Source of the DNA: JBBPZA01 sp963797015
Lineage (GTDB): Bacteria > Actinomycetota > Thermoleophilia > Solirubrobacterales > Solirubrobacteraceae
Direction: 5' to 3'
Length of the DNA: 64,000 nt
Assembly: GCA_963797015.1 (NCBI GenBank)
Contig: CAWCNV010000017.1
Coordinates: forward strand, 29,229 to 93,228
Made by a program: the position numbers and the translations under genes. The notes under the pieces are model-generated. The model saw only the letters and a program-made list of their open reading frames with translations, made no database searches and was not told the origin of the DNA. Below, in pieces: positions 48,340 through 56,896 of the stretch; the first letter of the stretch is position 1, and each line of letters begins with the position of its first letter.

Positions 48340-49233
48340 GTGGTCGCGCGTCGCTCGTGCCTGTCGGTGCCCGGTTCGTCGCCGCGCATGCTCGAGAAGG
48401 CCCGCCTACTCGACGCGGACGAGGTCGTCATCGACCTCGAGGACTCGGTCGCCGAGGGCGCCAAGGACCAGGCCCGGGACGCGGTGGCAGTGGCGATCCG
48501 CGACGGCGACTGGGGCGCCCGCAACGTCGTCGTGCGCATCAACTCGTGCGACACCCGCCACTGCTACCGCGACGTGGTCGAGGTCGTCTCCGGCGCGGGC
48601 GACGCGCTGGCGGGCCTCGTGCTGCCGAAGGTCGAGAGCGCCGCCGACGTGGAGTTCGTGGACCGGCTCGCCGCGACGGTCGGGGAGGAGTGCGGCCGCC
48701 CACGGCCGCTGGGCCTGCAGGCGCTGGTGGAGACCGCGGCCGGCCTGCGGCGCATCGACGAGCTCGCGCGCGCGAGCGTGCGGCTCGAGGCGCTGATCGT
48801 CGGTTACGCCGACCTCGCGGCCTCGCTGGGCCGCCCGCCGCCGGGCGGTCCGGGGCCGGACGAGCGCTGGGACTGGGTGCTCGAGACGGTGCTCTCGGCG
48901 GCGCGCGCCGCGGGCCTCCAGGCGATCGACGGGCCATGGCTGCAGATCGCGGACGCCGACGGCTTTCGCGCTTCCGCGGAGCACTCGCGCGCGCTCGGCT
49001 ACGACGGCAAGTGGGCGCTGCACCCTTCGCAGCTCGAGCTCCTCAACGAGCTCTACGCGCCGACGCGCGAGGAGTTCGAGCGCGCGCGGGAGGTGCTGCG
49101 CGCGCTCGAGCGCGGCAAGGCCTCCGGCGTACGCGGCGCGGTGCTCCTCGACGGGGCGATGGTCGACGAGGCGAGCGGCAAGCTGGCCCGGCGCGTGGTC
49201 GCGGCCGGGGAGGCCGCGGGCCTGGCGCCTTGA
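48340..49233 (+). CDS. CitE/HpcH-family CoA-ester lyase (malyl/citramalyl-CoA type)
   Basis: A 297-residue TIM-barrel lyase. RRSCLSVPGSSPRMLEKARL is the family start. DEVVIDLEDSV supplies a metal-binding acidic pair, VVRINSCDTRHCY the substrate Arg, LVLPKVES the conserved Lys-Glu strand and LQALVETAAGLRRIDE the second metal Glu. It cleaves beta-hydroxyacyl-CoA esters: malyl-CoA to glyoxylate and acetyl-CoA, methylmalyl-CoA to glyoxylate and propionyl-CoA, or citramalyl-CoA to pyruvate and acetyl-CoA. Divergent from the hydratase and transferase genes. The start is GTG 48340, or ATG 48313 in the same frame. Confidence 0.88.
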   Translation: MVARRSCLSVPGSSPRMLEKARLLDADEVVIDLEDSVAEGAKDQARDAVAVAIRDGDWGARNVVVRINSCDTRHCYRDVVEVVSGAGDALAGLVLPKVESAADVEFVDRLAATVGEECGRPRPLGLQALVETAAGLRRIDELARASVRLEALIVGYADLAASLGRPPPGGPGPDERWDWVLETVLSAARAAGLQAIDGPWLQIADADGFRASAEHSRALGYDGKWALHPSQLELLNELYAPTREEFERAREVLRALERGKASGVRGAVLLDGAMVDEASGKLARRVVAAGEAAGLAP

Positions 49234-49240
49234 CGGGGGA

Positions 49241-49320
49241 CGGGCAATAAAAAAAAGTTGAGACGCGCCCCTATACAAAAGGTGGAGACGCGCCCCTAGA
49301 GGCGCCCCTCCACTAATGCG
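49241..49320. repeat. A-tract with short direct and inverted repeats
   Basis: Just after the lyase stop: an A-rich run (49248-49256) rare in this GC-rich sequence, then two near-identical 18-base copies (49257-49274, GTTGAGACGCGCCCCTAT; 49282-49299, GTGGAGACGCGCCCCTAG), and an inverted partial copy (49300-49313). GTGGAG of copy two can pair with CTCCAC at 49308-49313. It is probably a terminator or processing region but resembles a small repetitive element. Confidence 0.5.
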
Positions 49321-49490
49321 CAACCTACGCCTGAGAGTCGCCCGAGTCAAGAGGCCGCGCCCGGGGATTTTCCGCAAGCTGCGGTCGTATCCGCGCCCCC
49401 CGCGAACGCGCATCGCCCGGTGCCCGCCGGGCATCGCGTCGGGGCGGGCGGCGGTGAGGGCGGGGCGGGCGGCGGAAGCCGGCGCGCCGC

Positions 49491-49904
49491 TCAGGAGCAG
49501 ACGACGAGCACGGGGCGCTCGGAGAGGTGCACCAGCCGGTGCGGGGTCGCACCCAGGACCGCCGCGGCGAGCGGGCGCTCGCCATGGGAGCCCACGACGA
49601 TCATGCGCGCGTCGTGCTCCGTGGCCGCATGCAGCAGTGCCTCGGCCGCGCGCTGGTCGATGACTTCGGCGACCGCTTCGACGCCGGCGGCCTTCGCCTT
49701 CTCGACCGCGGCGCTCGTGTGTCCTTCGCCGATCTCGTGCAGGGCGTCGCGGTAGTCCTTGACCTGGCGCTCGGCCAGCCGGGGCTCGTAGCCGAACACC
49801 GCGACCAGCGTCGCTCCGAGGTCGCGCGCGAGCGTCACGGCCTCGGAGAGCGCCTTCTCGGCGCCCTCGCCCCCGTCGTAGCCGACGACGATCGAGCCCG
49901 CCAT
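49491..49904 (-). CDS. Universal stress protein (UspA domain)
   Basis: A 137-residue single UspA domain. AGSIVVGYDGGEGAEKALSE starts the fold. The ATP-binding motif appears as MIVVGSHGERPLAAAVLG (GxxG then nine residues, Ser). The end VHLSERPVLVVCS is standard. It should bind ATP. Its start overlaps the stop of the APC permease gene by a base, so the two are cotranscribed; the pairing suggests control of transport or of the local pathway under stress. Confidence 0.92.
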   Translation of the reverse strand: MAGSIVVGYDGGEGAEKALSEAVTLARDLGATLVAVFGYEPRLAERQVKDYRDALHEIGEGHTSAAVEKAKAAGVEAVAEVIDQRAAEALLHAATEHDARMIVVGSHGERPLAAAVLGATPHRLVHLSERPVLVVCS

Positions 49905-51451
49905 CACGTCTTGGCCGTCACGGGCTCGTCGGGCGTCACCGCCTGCCCGGCCGTGCGCGGGTCGTAGACCTCGGTCCTGCGGCGGAAGAAGTCGCGGTAC
50001 GCGAAACGCGCCGGGATCAGGAAGATCACGCCCAGGACGAGCGCGCCGACGCCGATCAGGACGGGCGTCCCCACACCCAGCCAGGAGGTGTAGATGTCCG
50101 GGCTGTTCGGGTCGCCGTAGTCGATCAGCGCCTTGACGAAGAGCCCGAACAGCAGCAGGCCGCCGATCACCGGCAGCACGCCGGCGTAGAGGAAGGTGCG
50201 CACGTCCTTGAACAGCTCGCGGCGGTAGTACCACGCGCAGGCGAAGCCGGTAAGCCCGTAGTAGAAGGCAATCCCGAAGCCGAGCGCGGCCACGGAGTCC
50301 CCGAGCACGTTCGTCGGGCTCACGAGCTCGATGAAGATGAACCAGATCGTCGAGACCGTCCCCATCCACAGCGTCGAGAAGCTCGGCGTCAGGTAGCGCG
50401 GCTGGATGTCGCCGAAGCGCTTCGGGAAGGCTCCCTGGCGCGCCATCGAGAGCGTCGAGCGCGCCGTGGGCAGGATCGTCGTCTGCGTCGACGCCGAGGC
50501 CGAGCTCAGCACCGCGATGATCAGCAGCTTGTCGAGCGGCGAACCGAAGACCTTGCCGCCTAGGAAGCTGAGCACGTCGTCGGAGTTGTCGACCAGAGCC
50601 TTCTCACCCGCGTACGCCTGCGCGGCGGCGGAGACGATGACGTAGATCGCCAGCAGCAGCAGCGTCGAGACGATCGCCGCCTTCCCCGGGCCGTTGGCGG
50701 CGTCCTGGGACTCCTCGTTGACGGCGACGCCGCTGTCCCAGCCCCAGTAGATGAAGACCCCCAACAGGACTCCGTTCACCAGCGCCGAGGTGCTGTTCAC
50801 CGCGAAGGGGTTGAACCACGAGGCATCGACGTGGAGCGAGCCGGCGGGGTTGTTGGCGTACACCTTGATCAGGGCGACGACCGCGAACAGCGCCAGCGTG
50901 AAGATCTCCGCGGTGAGGAGGACCTTCTGCGTGTTGGCCGAGAGCTCGGTCCCGAAGTAGCAGATCGCGGTCATGATCACGATCCAGATCACGCCGGCGA
51001 TCATCACCGCCACCTGCGAGTCCGCGGCGCTCTGCCAGCCGAAGAGCAGGTAGGTGTAGATCGCCGCGATCTGCGACAGGCTCGCCATCACGATCACGTC
51101 GGTGACGACGATCGCCCAGCCCCCGAGCCACCCGAGCGAAGGGCCGAGCGCGCGCGTGGCCCACGAGAACGTCGTCCCGCAGTCCGGGTCGGCCTTGTTC
51201 ATGTAGCGGTAGGCGAAGGCGATGCAGAGCATCGGGATGAAGGCGATGATCATCACCGCGGGCGCCTGCAGCCCGACGCCCGAGACGGCGACGATGAAGC
51301 CCAGCGTGGCCGCGATCGAGTAGCCGGGCGCCGTCGAGGCCACGCCGATCACCACGTTGGAGACGTAGCTCAGCGCGTTGCGCTTCAGGCCCTTGTCGCC
51401 CGACTGCGCCACATCGCCCGTGGGCGGTGAGGCTATGGAAGCGCTCTCCAT
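49904..51451 (-). CDS. APC-family amino acid/amine permease
   Basis: A 515-residue permease with about 12-13 helices. It starts with a short soluble N-terminus, then GLKRNALSYVSNVVIGVAST, and has the helix-1 motif APGYSIAATLGF (unwound substrate-binding segment of APC carriers) and ADPDCGTTFSWATRALGPSL in helix 3. The loop CYFGTELSANTQ and the later ASASTQTTILPTARSTLSMA are common to the APC branch carrying amino acids and polyamines. Divergent from a class III aminotransferase and adjacent to an amine catabolic operon, so import of an amine or amino acid is likely. ATG 51451 with GGGGAGAG upstream. Confidence 0.9.
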   Translation of the reverse strand: MESASIASPPTGDVAQSGDKGLKRNALSYVSNVVIGVASTAPGYSIAATLGFIVAVSGVGLQAPAVMIIAFIPMLCIAFAYRYMNKADPDCGTTFSWATRALGPSLGWLGGWAIVVTDVIVMASLSQIAAIYTYLLFGWQSAADSQVAVMIAGVIWIVIMTAICYFGTELSANTQKVLLTAEIFTLALFAVVALIKVYANNPAGSLHVDASWFNPFAVNSTSALVNGVLLGVFIYWGWDSGVAVNEESQDAANGPGKAAIVSTLLLLAIYVIVSAAAQAYAGEKALVDNSDDVLSFLGGKVFGSPLDKLLIIAVLSSASASTQTTILPTARSTLSMARQGAFPKRFGDIQPRYLTPSFSTLWMGTVSTIWFIFIELVSPTNVLGDSVAALGFGIAFYYGLTGFACAWYYRRELFKDVRTFLYAGVLPVIGGLLLFGLFVKALIDYGDPNSPDIYTSWLGVGTPVLIGVGALVLGVIFLIPARFAYRDFFRRRTEVYDPRTAGQAVTPDEPVTAKT

Positions 51452-51519
51452 TCGACTCTCCCCTCGGTCCAATGCGAACCGTAGGGCGGACGAGCCGCCG
51501 CAGGCAAGTGGCGAATGCC

Positions 51520-51529
51520 CCAACGTTGG
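51520..51529. promoter_or_regulatory. Palindrome CCAACGTTGG in the divergent promoter region
   Basis: A perfect 10-base palindrome 69 bases upstream of the permease start and 118 bases upstream of the aminotransferase start. It is the most symmetric element in this divergent region, so it is a candidate operator for the PucR-type regulator encoded downstream. I have no second copy to support it. Confidence 0.4.
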
Positions 51530-51646
51530 CCGAGTTGATTGGACATTGAGTACAACGCGGGCGGCCGTCGGTTAGCCGGGCTGCGCCTTGCCGTGGTACC
51601 CGGACGCCTATACCGTTGTCCGGAGCGTCCAGCATCCGGAGGATCA

Positions 51647-53086
51647 ATGGCTGCCACCACCCCGCAGTACGTCGGTCAGACACCGGATGCAGACAGCAGC
51701 GCGCTGCAGGAGGCGGCCAAGCGACACCTGTGGATGCACTTCACCCGCATGAGCGCGTACGAGGACGCCGACGTGCCGATCCTCGTGCGCGGCGAGGGCT
51801 GCTACGTCTACGACGCGGGCGGCAAGCGCTACCTCGACGGGCTATCCGCGCTCTTCTGCGTCAACGCCGGCCACGGCCGCGCCGAGATCGCCGACGCGAT
51901 GGGCCGCCAGGCGCGCGAGCTCGCGTACTTCACGAACTGGAGCTACGCCCATCCCGGCGCGATATCGCTGGCCGAGCGGATCGCGAACCTGGCGCCCGAG
52001 GGCTTCAACCGCGTCTTCTTCACCTCGGGCGGAAGCGAGGCCGTGGAGTCCGCGCTCAAGCTCGCGCGCGCGTGGCACAAGCACAACGGGGAGGCGGGCC
52101 GCTTCAAGCTGATCGCGCGCAAGATCGCCTACCACGGCACTTCGATGGGCGCGCTCTCGGCGACGGGCATCCCGGCGCTGCGCGAGCCCTTCGAGCCGAT
52201 GCTCCAGGGCGGCTGCCACGTGCCCAACACCAACTCCTACCGCTGGCCGGCCGACCGCGACCCGCTGTGGGCGGCGGATGCGATCGAGGAGCGGATCGAG
52301 TTCGAGGGGCCCTCGACCGTGTCCGCTGTGATCCTCGAGCCGGTCCAGAACGCCGGCGGCTGCATCACCCCGCAGGAGGGCTACTGGCAGCGCGTCCGCG
52401 AGATCTGCGACCGCCACGGCGTGCTGCTGATCTCCGACGAGGTGATCTGCTCGTGGGGGCGACTGGGGCACTACTTCGGCGCCCAGCGCTACGACTACAT
52501 GCCGGACCTGATCACGACGGCCAAGGGGCTGACCTCGGCGTACTCGCCGATGGGCGCGCTGATCGCGTCCGACCGCGTGGCCGAGCCGTTCCTGCACGAC
52601 ACGGCGATGTTCACCCACGGCTACACGTTCGCCGGCCACCCGGTGTCGTCCGCCGCGGCGCTCGCCAACCTCGACATCTTCGAGCGCGAGAACCTGCTCG
52701 GCCACGTGCTGGCCAAGGAGGCCGAGTTCCGCGGAATGCTCGAGAGCCTGCGCGACATCCCGATCGTCGGCGACGTCCGCGGCGCGGGCTTCTTCCAGGC
52801 GATCGAACTGGTCAAAGACCAGGAGACCAAGGTCACTTTCACCGGGGAGGAGTCCGAGTCGCTGCTGCGCGGCTTCCTGTCGGGGGCGCTGTACGAGAAC
52901 GGGCTGATCTGCCGCGCCGACGACCGCGGCGACCCGGTGATCCAGCTCTCGCCCCCGCTGATCGCGGACACCGAGCAGTTCGCCGAGATCGAGGCGATCC
53001 TGCGCAAGGTCCTCACCGAGGCGGCCGCGCGCGTCGCGAAGGGCGCTCCGGCACGTCGACCGCCGCCACCTCGCCGAGCTCCCTAG
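51647..53086 (+). CDS. Class III PLP aminotransferase (omega-amine type)
   Basis: A 479-residue fold-type I aminotransferase. FTSGGSEAVESALKLARAWH binds the cofactor phosphate. LLISDEVICSWGRLGHYFGA holds the Asp that contacts the pyridine nitrogen, and ITTAKGLTSAYSPMGALIAS has the Schiff-base Lys. HGYTFAGHPVSSAAALANLD follows. The group includes putrescine, GABA, beta-alanine and taurine transaminases acting on terminal amines. The neighbours (APC permease, PucR, an aminobutyraldehyde-type dehydrogenase) favour a polyamine or omega-amino-acid substrate. ATG 51647 with GGAGG upstream; a Pro/Arg-rich tail of ~15 residues is unusual. Confidence 0.92.
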   Translation: MAATTPQYVGQTPDADSSALQEAAKRHLWMHFTRMSAYEDADVPILVRGEGCYVYDAGGKRYLDGLSALFCVNAGHGRAEIADAMGRQARELAYFTNWSYAHPGAISLAERIANLAPEGFNRVFFTSGGSEAVESALKLARAWHKHNGEAGRFKLIARKIAYHGTSMGALSATGIPALREPFEPMLQGGCHVPNTNSYRWPADRDPLWAADAIEERIEFEGPSTVSAVILEPVQNAGGCITPQEGYWQRVREICDRHGVLLISDEVICSWGRLGHYFGAQRYDYMPDLITTAKGLTSAYSPMGALIASDRVAEPFLHDTAMFTHGYTFAGHPVSSAAALANLDIFERENLLGHVLAKEAEFRGMLESLRDIPIVGDVRGAGFFQAIELVKDQETKVTFTGEESESLLRGFLSGALYENGLICRADDRGDPVIQLSPPLIADTEQFAEIEAILRKVLTEAAARVAKGAPARRPPPPRRAP

Positions 53087-53087
53087 G

Positions 53088-54659
53088 GTGTCCAGCGCGA
53101 GGCTGACGCTCCGGATGCTCCTGGACGGGCTGGGGCTGGAGCTGTCGGGCGGCGAGCCCGGCGCGGACGCGCCGCTGCGATGGGTCCACATCACCGAGCT
53201 CACCGATCCCACGCCGTGGCTGTCCGGCGGTGAGCTGATCCTCACCACGGGCCTCCAGCTCACGAGCCCCAAGCGCCAGCAGGAGTTCGTCCGGCTGCTC
53301 GCCGGCCACGACCTCGTTGGCGTGGGGCTCGGGACCGGCTTCACCCATCGCAACGTCCCGCGCGCCCTGGCCGACGAAGCCGACCGGCTGGGGTTTCCCG
53401 TGTTCGAGGTGCCCTACGAGCTGCCGTTCATCGCGATCACCGAGAAGGCCTTCACGCGCCTGGTCAACGAGCAGTACGACGTGCTCCAGCGCGGGATCGC
53501 GATCCACAAGCGCCTCGAGCGCCTCGTGCTCGAGCAGCGCGGGATCGACGAGCTCGTACGGGCGCTGTCGGCCGCGATCGGAGGCGCGGTCGTCGTGCTC
53601 GACTCGCGCGGCGAGGTGATCGCCTCGCGCGCGTTCCGGCGGCGCCTGTCCGACGAGGCCATCGAGCGCGTGCGGGCGGAGATCAACGCGCGGCGCGTGG
53701 ACGGCGGCGGCTCGGGATCGGGCTTCGTGCTCGACCATCCGGAGCTCGCCGGGCGCTCGCTGGTTCTGCCCGTGTCCACGCGCGTGCGCGGGGCGCCCGA
53801 CGCGTGGCTGCTGGCCGCCGGCGACGCGCGCGGGCTCGGCGACTTCGAGCGGCTGATCCTCCAGCAGGCCGCGACCGTCGTCGCGCTCGAGCTGATGCGC
53901 CAGCGGGCGATGCGCGACACCGAGAGGCGCCTCGCCGGCGACGTGCTGGCCGAGGTGCTCACGGGTGGGCTCGAGGGCCGCGAGGTCGCCTCCCGGCTAG
54001 CGCCGTTCGGCGTGGGGGAGAGCGCGGCCGTGCTCGTGCTCGAGCCACCCGACCCCGCGGCCGCCGAGCTCGAGCTCGACCGGCATCTGCGCGACGATGG
54101 CGTGGGGGCCCTGGTCGCGACGCGCGGCGAGCTGCTGTGCGCGGTGGTCGACGCGGGCGACGGCGTCGAGCCGGTCGAGCTGGCGAAGCGCGCGCAGGCG
54201 GCGCTGGGCGGGGAGGACGGGCAGATCCGGGCGGCGGCCAGCCGCGCCGCTCCCGTGGGCGTGCTGCGGCGCTCCTTCCACGAGGCGCGCTGCGCGCTCA
54301 CCGTCGCGGCCGTCGCCTCCAACGGCGTGCCGCGCGTCGCCTCCTACCGCGACCTCGGCGCCTTCCAGCTGCTGCTCTCACTCCAGGACGACGAGGCGCT
54401 CGCGCTCTACCGCGACAACGTGCTCGGCCCGCTCGAGAACGGCGGCGGCGACTACGGCGACGAGCTGATCCGCTCCCTGGAGGCGTTCATCGAGCACAAC
54501 GGCCAGTGGGAGCGGGCGGCGCGCCAGCTCTACTGCCATCGTCACACGCTGCGCTATCGGATCCGGCGCGTGGAGGAGCTCACCGGGCGCGACCTGCGCA
54601 GCGCGAAGGACCGCATCGAGCTGTGGCTGGCGATCCAGGCGCGGGAGCTCGTGTCGTGA
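53088..54659 (+). CDS. PucR-family transcriptional regulator
   Basis: A 523-residue PucR regulator. The N-terminal PucR domain covers about residues 10-120 (LRWVHITELTDPTPWLSGGE, then LILTTGLQL). A GGDEF-like middle region follows, and a C-terminal helix-turn-helix (HTH_30-type): LEAFIEHNGQWERAARQLYC and HRHTLRYRIRRVEELTGRDL. PucR regulators control purine, amine and amino-acid catabolic operons. It sits one base after the aminotransferase stop and overlaps the next gene by four bases, so it is transcribed with its likely targets. GTG 53088. Confidence 0.93.
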   Translation: MSSARLTLRMLLDGLGLELSGGEPGADAPLRWVHITELTDPTPWLSGGELILTTGLQLTSPKRQQEFVRLLAGHDLVGVGLGTGFTHRNVPRALADEADRLGFPVFEVPYELPFIAITEKAFTRLVNEQYDVLQRGIAIHKRLERLVLEQRGIDELVRALSAAIGGAVVVLDSRGEVIASRAFRRRLSDEAIERVRAEINARRVDGGGSGSGFVLDHPELAGRSLVLPVSTRVRGAPDAWLLAAGDARGLGDFERLILQQAATVVALELMRQRAMRDTERRLAGDVLAEVLTGGLEGREVASRLAPFGVGESAAVLVLEPPDPAAAELELDRHLRDDGVGALVATRGELLCAVVDAGDGVEPVELAKRAQAALGGEDGQIRAAASRAAPVGVLRRSFHEARCALTVAAVASNGVPRVASYRDLGAFQLLLSLQDDEALALYRDNVLGPLENGGGDYGDELIRSLEAFIEHNGQWERAARQLYCHRHTLRYRIRRVEELTGRDLRSAKDRIELWLAIQARELVS

Positions 54660-55741
54660 GGGTGGCGGTGCTCGGCGCGGGCGGCATCATCGCTCCGGCG
54701 ATCGTCCGCGACCTGGCCGAGTCGCCAGAGGTGGGCGACCTGCTGCTGATCGACCTCGACGAGCGGCGCGCGCGCGCCGTCGCGGAGGCGCACGGGGGTG
54801 CGAAGGCGAGCGTGGCCGCGGCCGACGCGCGCGAGGGGCTCGCCGCCGCGCTCGACGGCGTCTCCGTGCTCGTGAACGCCGCCTCTTACCGGGTCAATCT
54901 CGACGCGATGCAGGAGTGCCTCGAGGCGGGCTGCCACTACGTCGACCTCGGCGGCCTGTACTGGCTCACCGGTCGTCAGCTCGAGCTCTCCGACGCGTTC
55001 GAGGCCGCAGGGCTGCTCGCGGTGCTGGGCATGGGCTCGAGCCCGGGCAAGACCAACGTGATGGGCGTGCGCGCGCGCCGCGAGCTGGGCGCCGACCCGG
55101 CGCGGATGGTCGTGCTCGCTGCCGGCCGCGACCTGCGGCCGCCGACCGGGCCGAGCTACCCGTACTCGCCGCGCACGCTGGTCGACGAGCTCACGATGGC
55201 CCCGGTCGCGGTCCGCGACGGCCGCCCGCTCGAGCTCGAGCCGCTCCAGGACGGGTGCGAGGTCGACTTCCCGGAGCCGATCGGCAGAGCGCCGACGATC
55301 TACACATTGCACTCCGAGGTGCGCACGTTCCCCGACTCGTTCGGCTGCGCCGAGTGCTCGTTCCGGCTCTCGCTCAGCCCGCAGGTACTGGAGCGCGTGC
55401 GAGCGCTGATCGGCGCCGGCGACGAGGAGCTCGAGGCCGCAGGTCGCGAGGCGTCGCCGCCGTCGGCGCAGACGGTGTCCGTGCACGTGGTCGAGGCCGA
55501 GCGGGACGGAACGCTCGCCACCGTCACGGCGATCACGCGGCCGGTCGAGCGCTGGGGCCTGGGCGGCGGGATCGTTTCGACGGCGGCGCCGGCGGCGGCC
55601 GCGGTCCGGCTGCTGGCGGCGGGGCGCATCGCGGCCAGAGGCGCGCTGCCGCCCGAGCGCTGCATCGACCCCGACGACCTGTTCGAGCAGCTCGAGCAGC
55701 GCGGCTGCAGCTTCGAGGTGAAGGTCTCGGCACCGCGATGA
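54656..55741 (+). CDS. Saccharopine-dehydrogenase-like oxidoreductase
   Basis: A 361-residue NAD(P)-dependent enzyme of the saccharopine/homospermidine dehydrogenase fold. VRVAVLGAGGIIAPAIVRDL is the Rossmann motif. LVNAASYRVNLDAMQECLEA and GCHYVDLGGLYWLTGRQLEL are typical of this family, as is LAVLGMGSSPGKTNVMGVRA. In known members it splits or forms a secondary amine between an amino acid and a 2-oxo acid or amine. The substrate here is probably an intermediate of the same catabolic route. GTG 54656 overlaps the PucR stop; its own stop overlaps the alanine dehydrogenase ATG. Confidence 0.87.
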   Translation: MRVAVLGAGGIIAPAIVRDLAESPEVGDLLLIDLDERRARAVAEAHGGAKASVAAADAREGLAAALDGVSVLVNAASYRVNLDAMQECLEAGCHYVDLGGLYWLTGRQLELSDAFEAAGLLAVLGMGSSPGKTNVMGVRARRELGADPARMVVLAAGRDLRPPTGPSYPYSPRTLVDELTMAPVAVRDGRPLELEPLQDGCEVDFPEPIGRAPTIYTLHSEVRTFPDSFGCAECSFRLSLSPQVLERVRALIGAGDEELEAAGREASPPSAQTVSVHVVEAERDGTLATVTAITRPVERWGLGGGIVSTAAPAAAAVRLLAAGRIAARGALPPERCIDPDDLFEQLEQRGCSFEVKVSAPR

Positions 55742-56871
55742 AGGTCGGCGTCCCCACCGAGACCAAGCCCGACGAGTATCGCGTGGCGCTGACCCCCGCC
55801 GGGGTCCGCGAGCTCGCCGAGCACGGCCACGAGATGCTGGTGCAGGCCGGCGCGGCGGAGGGGTCGGCGATCGAGGACGAGTCCTACTCGGCCCAGGGGG
55901 CTCGCATCGTGCCCGACGCCGAGGCCGTCTTCGCCGAGGCCGAGCTGGTGCTCGGGGTCAAGGAGCCACAGCCCGAGGAGGTCGAGCTGCTGCGCCCCGG
56001 CCATACGCTGTTCACCTACCTGCACCTGGCGCCCGCTCCGGGGCTCACGCGCGCGCTGATGGAGAGCGGCGCGACCTGCATCGCCTACGAGACCGTCGAG
56101 GACCCCCAGGGGCGGCTGCCGCTGCTGGCGCCGATGAGCGAGGTCGCGGGCAAGATCGCCACGCAGGCCGGCGCCTTCATGCTCGAGCGGCCGCTCGGCG
56201 GGCGCGGCGTGCTGCTCGGGGGCGTGCCGGGCGTGGCCGCCGCCACCGTGCTTGTGATCGGCGGCGGGGTCGTGGGCTTCAACGCGGCGGCGATCGCGAT
56301 CGGCATGGAGGCCGACGTGTTCGTCTTCGACCGCAACATCGACCGCCTGCGCGAGCTCGACGTGGCCTTCGCGGGGCGCGCCTCGACCGTCTACTCCTCG
56401 ACGCTGGCCGTCGAGGAGATGCTGCCGCTGGCCGACCTCGTGATCGGCGCCGTGTTGATCCACGGCGCGCGCGCGCCGTTCGTGGTGCGCCGCCGGCAGC
56501 TCGCGCTGATGAAGCGCCGCGCCGTGCTCGTCGACGTGTCGATCGACCAGGGCGGCTGCTTCGAGACCTCGCGCGCGACCACGCACTCCGACCCCACCTA
56601 TGAGGTCGACGGCATCACCCACTACTGCGTGACGAACATGCCCGGCGCCGTGCCGATCACCTCCACGTACGCGCTGACCAACGCGACGCTGCCCTACGTG
56701 CTCGCGCTCGCCGACCACGGCGTCGAGGGCGCGATCGCACGCGAGCCGGGGCTCGCCTCGGGGGTCAACGTGGCCGCCGGTCGCGTGACCCACCCGGCGG
56801 TGGCCGAGGCCACCGGGCTCGAGTACACCCCGCTGAGCGAGGTCCGCGAGGCCCCGGTCGCCCGTCCGTAG
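55738..56871 (+). CDS. ald: Alanine dehydrogenase
   Basis: A 377-residue NAD-dependent alanine dehydrogenase converting alanine to pyruvate and ammonia. MKVGVPTETKPDEYRVALTP is the signature start, with the substrate Arg in YRVALTP. VKEPQPEEVELLRPGHTLFT and YLHLAPAP carry the catalytic Lys and His. VLVIGGGVVGFNAAAIAIGM is the NAD motif and VDVSIDQGGCFETSRATTHS the conserved C-terminal part. Its role here is plausibly to recycle the alanine made when pyruvate is the amino acceptor of the upstream aminotransferase. ATG 55738 overlaps the preceding stop. Confidence 0.95.
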   Translation: MKVGVPTETKPDEYRVALTPAGVRELAEHGHEMLVQAGAAEGSAIEDESYSAQGARIVPDAEAVFAEAELVLGVKEPQPEEVELLRPGHTLFTYLHLAPAPGLTRALMESGATCIAYETVEDPQGRLPLLAPMSEVAGKIATQAGAFMLERPLGGRGVLLGGVPGVAAATVLVIGGGVVGFNAAAIAIGMEADVFVFDRNIDRLRELDVAFAGRASTVYSSTLAVEEMLPLADLVIGAVLIHGARAPFVVRRRQLALMKRRAVLVDVSIDQGGCFETSRATTHSDPTYEVDGITHYCVTNMPGAVPITSTYALTNATLPYVLALADHGVEGAIAREPGLASGVNVAAGRVTHPAVAEATGLEYTPLSEVREAPVARP

Positions 56872-56896
56872 TCCCCAGAGAGATCGAGGAGAGCCC

